A stretch of DNA of 64,000 nt. Origin: JBGUVL01 sp964370395. Its GTDB lineage: Bacteria > Bacillota_I > Bacilli_A > Erysipelotrichales > Erysipelotrichaceae. This document shows positions 63,204 to 64,000 of the stretch, one piece after another (position 1 is the stretch's first letter; each line of letters starts with the position of its first letter). The notes under the pieces were generated by a model. The model saw only the letters and a program-made list of their open reading frames with translations. It was not told the origin of the DNA and ran no database searches. Made by a program: the position numbers and the translations under genes. The stretch spans positions 20,856 to 84,855 of the forward strand of contig CAYJIZ010000011.1 of NCBI GenBank assembly GCA_964370395.1, in the 5' to 3' direction.

Positions 63204-63967
63204 AAGATAAAATCTTAGTTACTAATATTCAAAGATTTAGTATACATGATGGACCAGGTATTCGTACAACTGTTTTTTTGAAGGGGTGTATGCTAAGTTG
63301 CCCCTGGTGTTCTAATCCAGAAAATTTAAGTATTTACCAATCTGAATTTATTAAAAATGATAAAACAGATTTTCATGGCAGATATTATGAAGTAGAAGAA
63401 TTGTTTGAAAAAATAATAAAGGACAAGATTTATTATGAAGGTGGTGGAGTAACTTTCTCTGGAGGAGAACCACTTTTACAGATGACAGCACTAGAGCCAC
63501 TATTGAAAAAGTTGAAGAAAGAAAAAATACATATTTGTGTTGAAACTTCACTTTTTGCTGAAAAAGAACAGCTTGAAATTGCATTGAAACATGTCGATTT
63601 ATTCTATGTAGACATTAAAATATTAAATGAAGAAGAATGCAAAAAGCATTTAAATGGAAATATCGATAAATATTGGGATAATTTAAATGTTTTATATACT
63701 AATATTGAAAAATTAATTTATAGAATCCCTTTAATATCAAACTACACGGACACAGAGGAAAATATAGAAGATATTATAAAATTGATAAGAAAGTTCCCAG
63801 TTAAGCAAATTGAAATTTTAAAACAACACTGCTTAGGTAAGTCAAAATATGAAGCATTGGGACTTAAAGTTCCTGATTTAAATCCCTTGGATGAAAATAA
63901 AATAGACAAATTAAGAAATAAATTACTTGAAGTATATGATTGTAATATAGTAGTTTGTGAAGTTTAG
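63200..63967 (+). CDS. Glycyl radical enzyme activase (radical SAM)
   Basis: 255 residues. FSIHDGPGIRTTVFLKGC is the family hallmark, followed by the radical SAM cluster CMLSCPWC (Cys30, Cys34, Cys37), SNPE, and FSGGEPLLQ (SAM binding). The ferredoxin-like insert with extra cysteines found in many non-PFL activases is absent, so it carries only the SAM cluster, as PFL activase does. It installs the glycyl radical on Gly624 of the enzyme encoded just upstream, whose end it overlaps by 4 bp. Such chemistry requires anoxic conditions and a flavodoxin or ferredoxin donor, consistent with the nifJ gene. Confidence 0.93.
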   Translation: MKDKILVTNIQRFSIHDGPGIRTTVFLKGCMLSCPWCSNPENLSIYQSEFIKNDKTDFHGRYYEVEELFEKIIKDKIYYEGGGVTFSGGEPLLQMTALEPLLKKLKKEKIHICVETSLFAEKEQLEIALKHVDLFYVDIKILNEEECKKHLNGNIDKYWDNLNVLYTNIEKLIYRIPLISNYTDTEENIEDIIKLIRKFPVKQIEILKQHCLGKSKYEALGLKVPDLNPLDENKIDKLRNKLLEVYDCNIVVCEV

Positions 63968-63976
63968 GAGAAGCCT

Positions 63977-64000
63977 GTGATAAAAAAAAGTATAAGAAAA
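63977..64000 (+). CDS. Start of the next operon gene, cut by the window edge
   Basis: GTG 63977, preceded by AGGAG six bases upstream and nine bases after the activase stop, begins a frame reading MIKKSIRK. Too little is visible to assign a function. It shows that the operon continues beyond the window. Confidence 0.5.

Noticed and set aside
1..64000. CRISPR arrays, rRNA and tRNA genes, insertion sequences
   Set aside because: No direct-repeat/spacer pattern, no tRNA cloverleaf or rRNA sequence recognised, and no transposase gene.

Overview
The window is AT-rich DNA from a low-GC Gram-positive (Bacillota), probably a fermentative anaerobe of gut or mucosa. Evidence: a single-chain pyruvate:ferredoxin oxidoreductase, a bifunctional AdhE, cre- and Rex-like operators, strong AGGAGG ribosome binding sites, and very large surface proteins with FIVAR, CBM32-like, InlB-type and BIG2 modules. 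An Erysipelotrichia-like host fits best, but this is inferred from gene content and not proven.

Layout. 1-15123: the 3' part of a giant repeat-built surface protein that runs off the left edge. 15174-17665: an XRE-type regulator with a helical-repeat tail (minus strand), a DUF368 polyprenyl-phosphate transporter and a 59-residue winged-helix protein. 17849-24789: nifJ and adhE (fermentation), separated by 790 bp that holds a probable ~500-nt structured non-coding RNA and, before adhE, two Rex-like operators. 25318-44014: secreted or surface glycan-degradation genes, namely a clan GH-D (GH36-like) glycosidase, two small lipoproteins, an LRR/BIG2/FIVAR protein, and a GH31 enzyme of the alpha-N-acetylgalactosaminidase type with dockerin- and cohesin-like modules. 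Both glycosidase genes carry cre sites and an extra upstream GAAAGGAGG stabiliser-like sequence in their leaders, and both probably act on host O-glycans. 44148-49157: a four-gene operon for membrane glycolipids (two GT4 enzymes, a YbhN-type membrane protein) plus the exoribonuclease YhaM; the second glycosyltransferase is fused to a RecX domain.

49344-64000: an exopolysaccharide locus behind what looks like a self-contained DNA inversion switch. A tyrosine recombinase gene and its promoter lie between two 28-bp sites in inverted orientation, each with the architecture of a tyrosine-recombinase core site (two 8-bp arms, 7-bp asymmetric spacer). In the present orientation the promoter reads into two tandem NusG/LoaP-like antitermination genes and then into the polysaccharide genes (NeuD-like acetyltransferase, phosphoglycosyl transferase, epimerase, five glycosyltransferases, an EpsG-like polymerase, UDP-galactopyranose mutase). 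In the flipped state it would point left into a minus-strand terminator just outside the left site. The operon continues, translationally coupled, into a glycyl radical enzyme of the Cys-x-Glu dehydratase/lyase type and its radical SAM activase, which is an unexpected chemistry inside a polysaccharide cluster.

Most novel candidates: the inversion switch with tandem NusG-like genes, the glycyl radical enzyme pair in the polysaccharide operon, the GT-RecX fusion, and the nifJ-adhE intergenic RNA.
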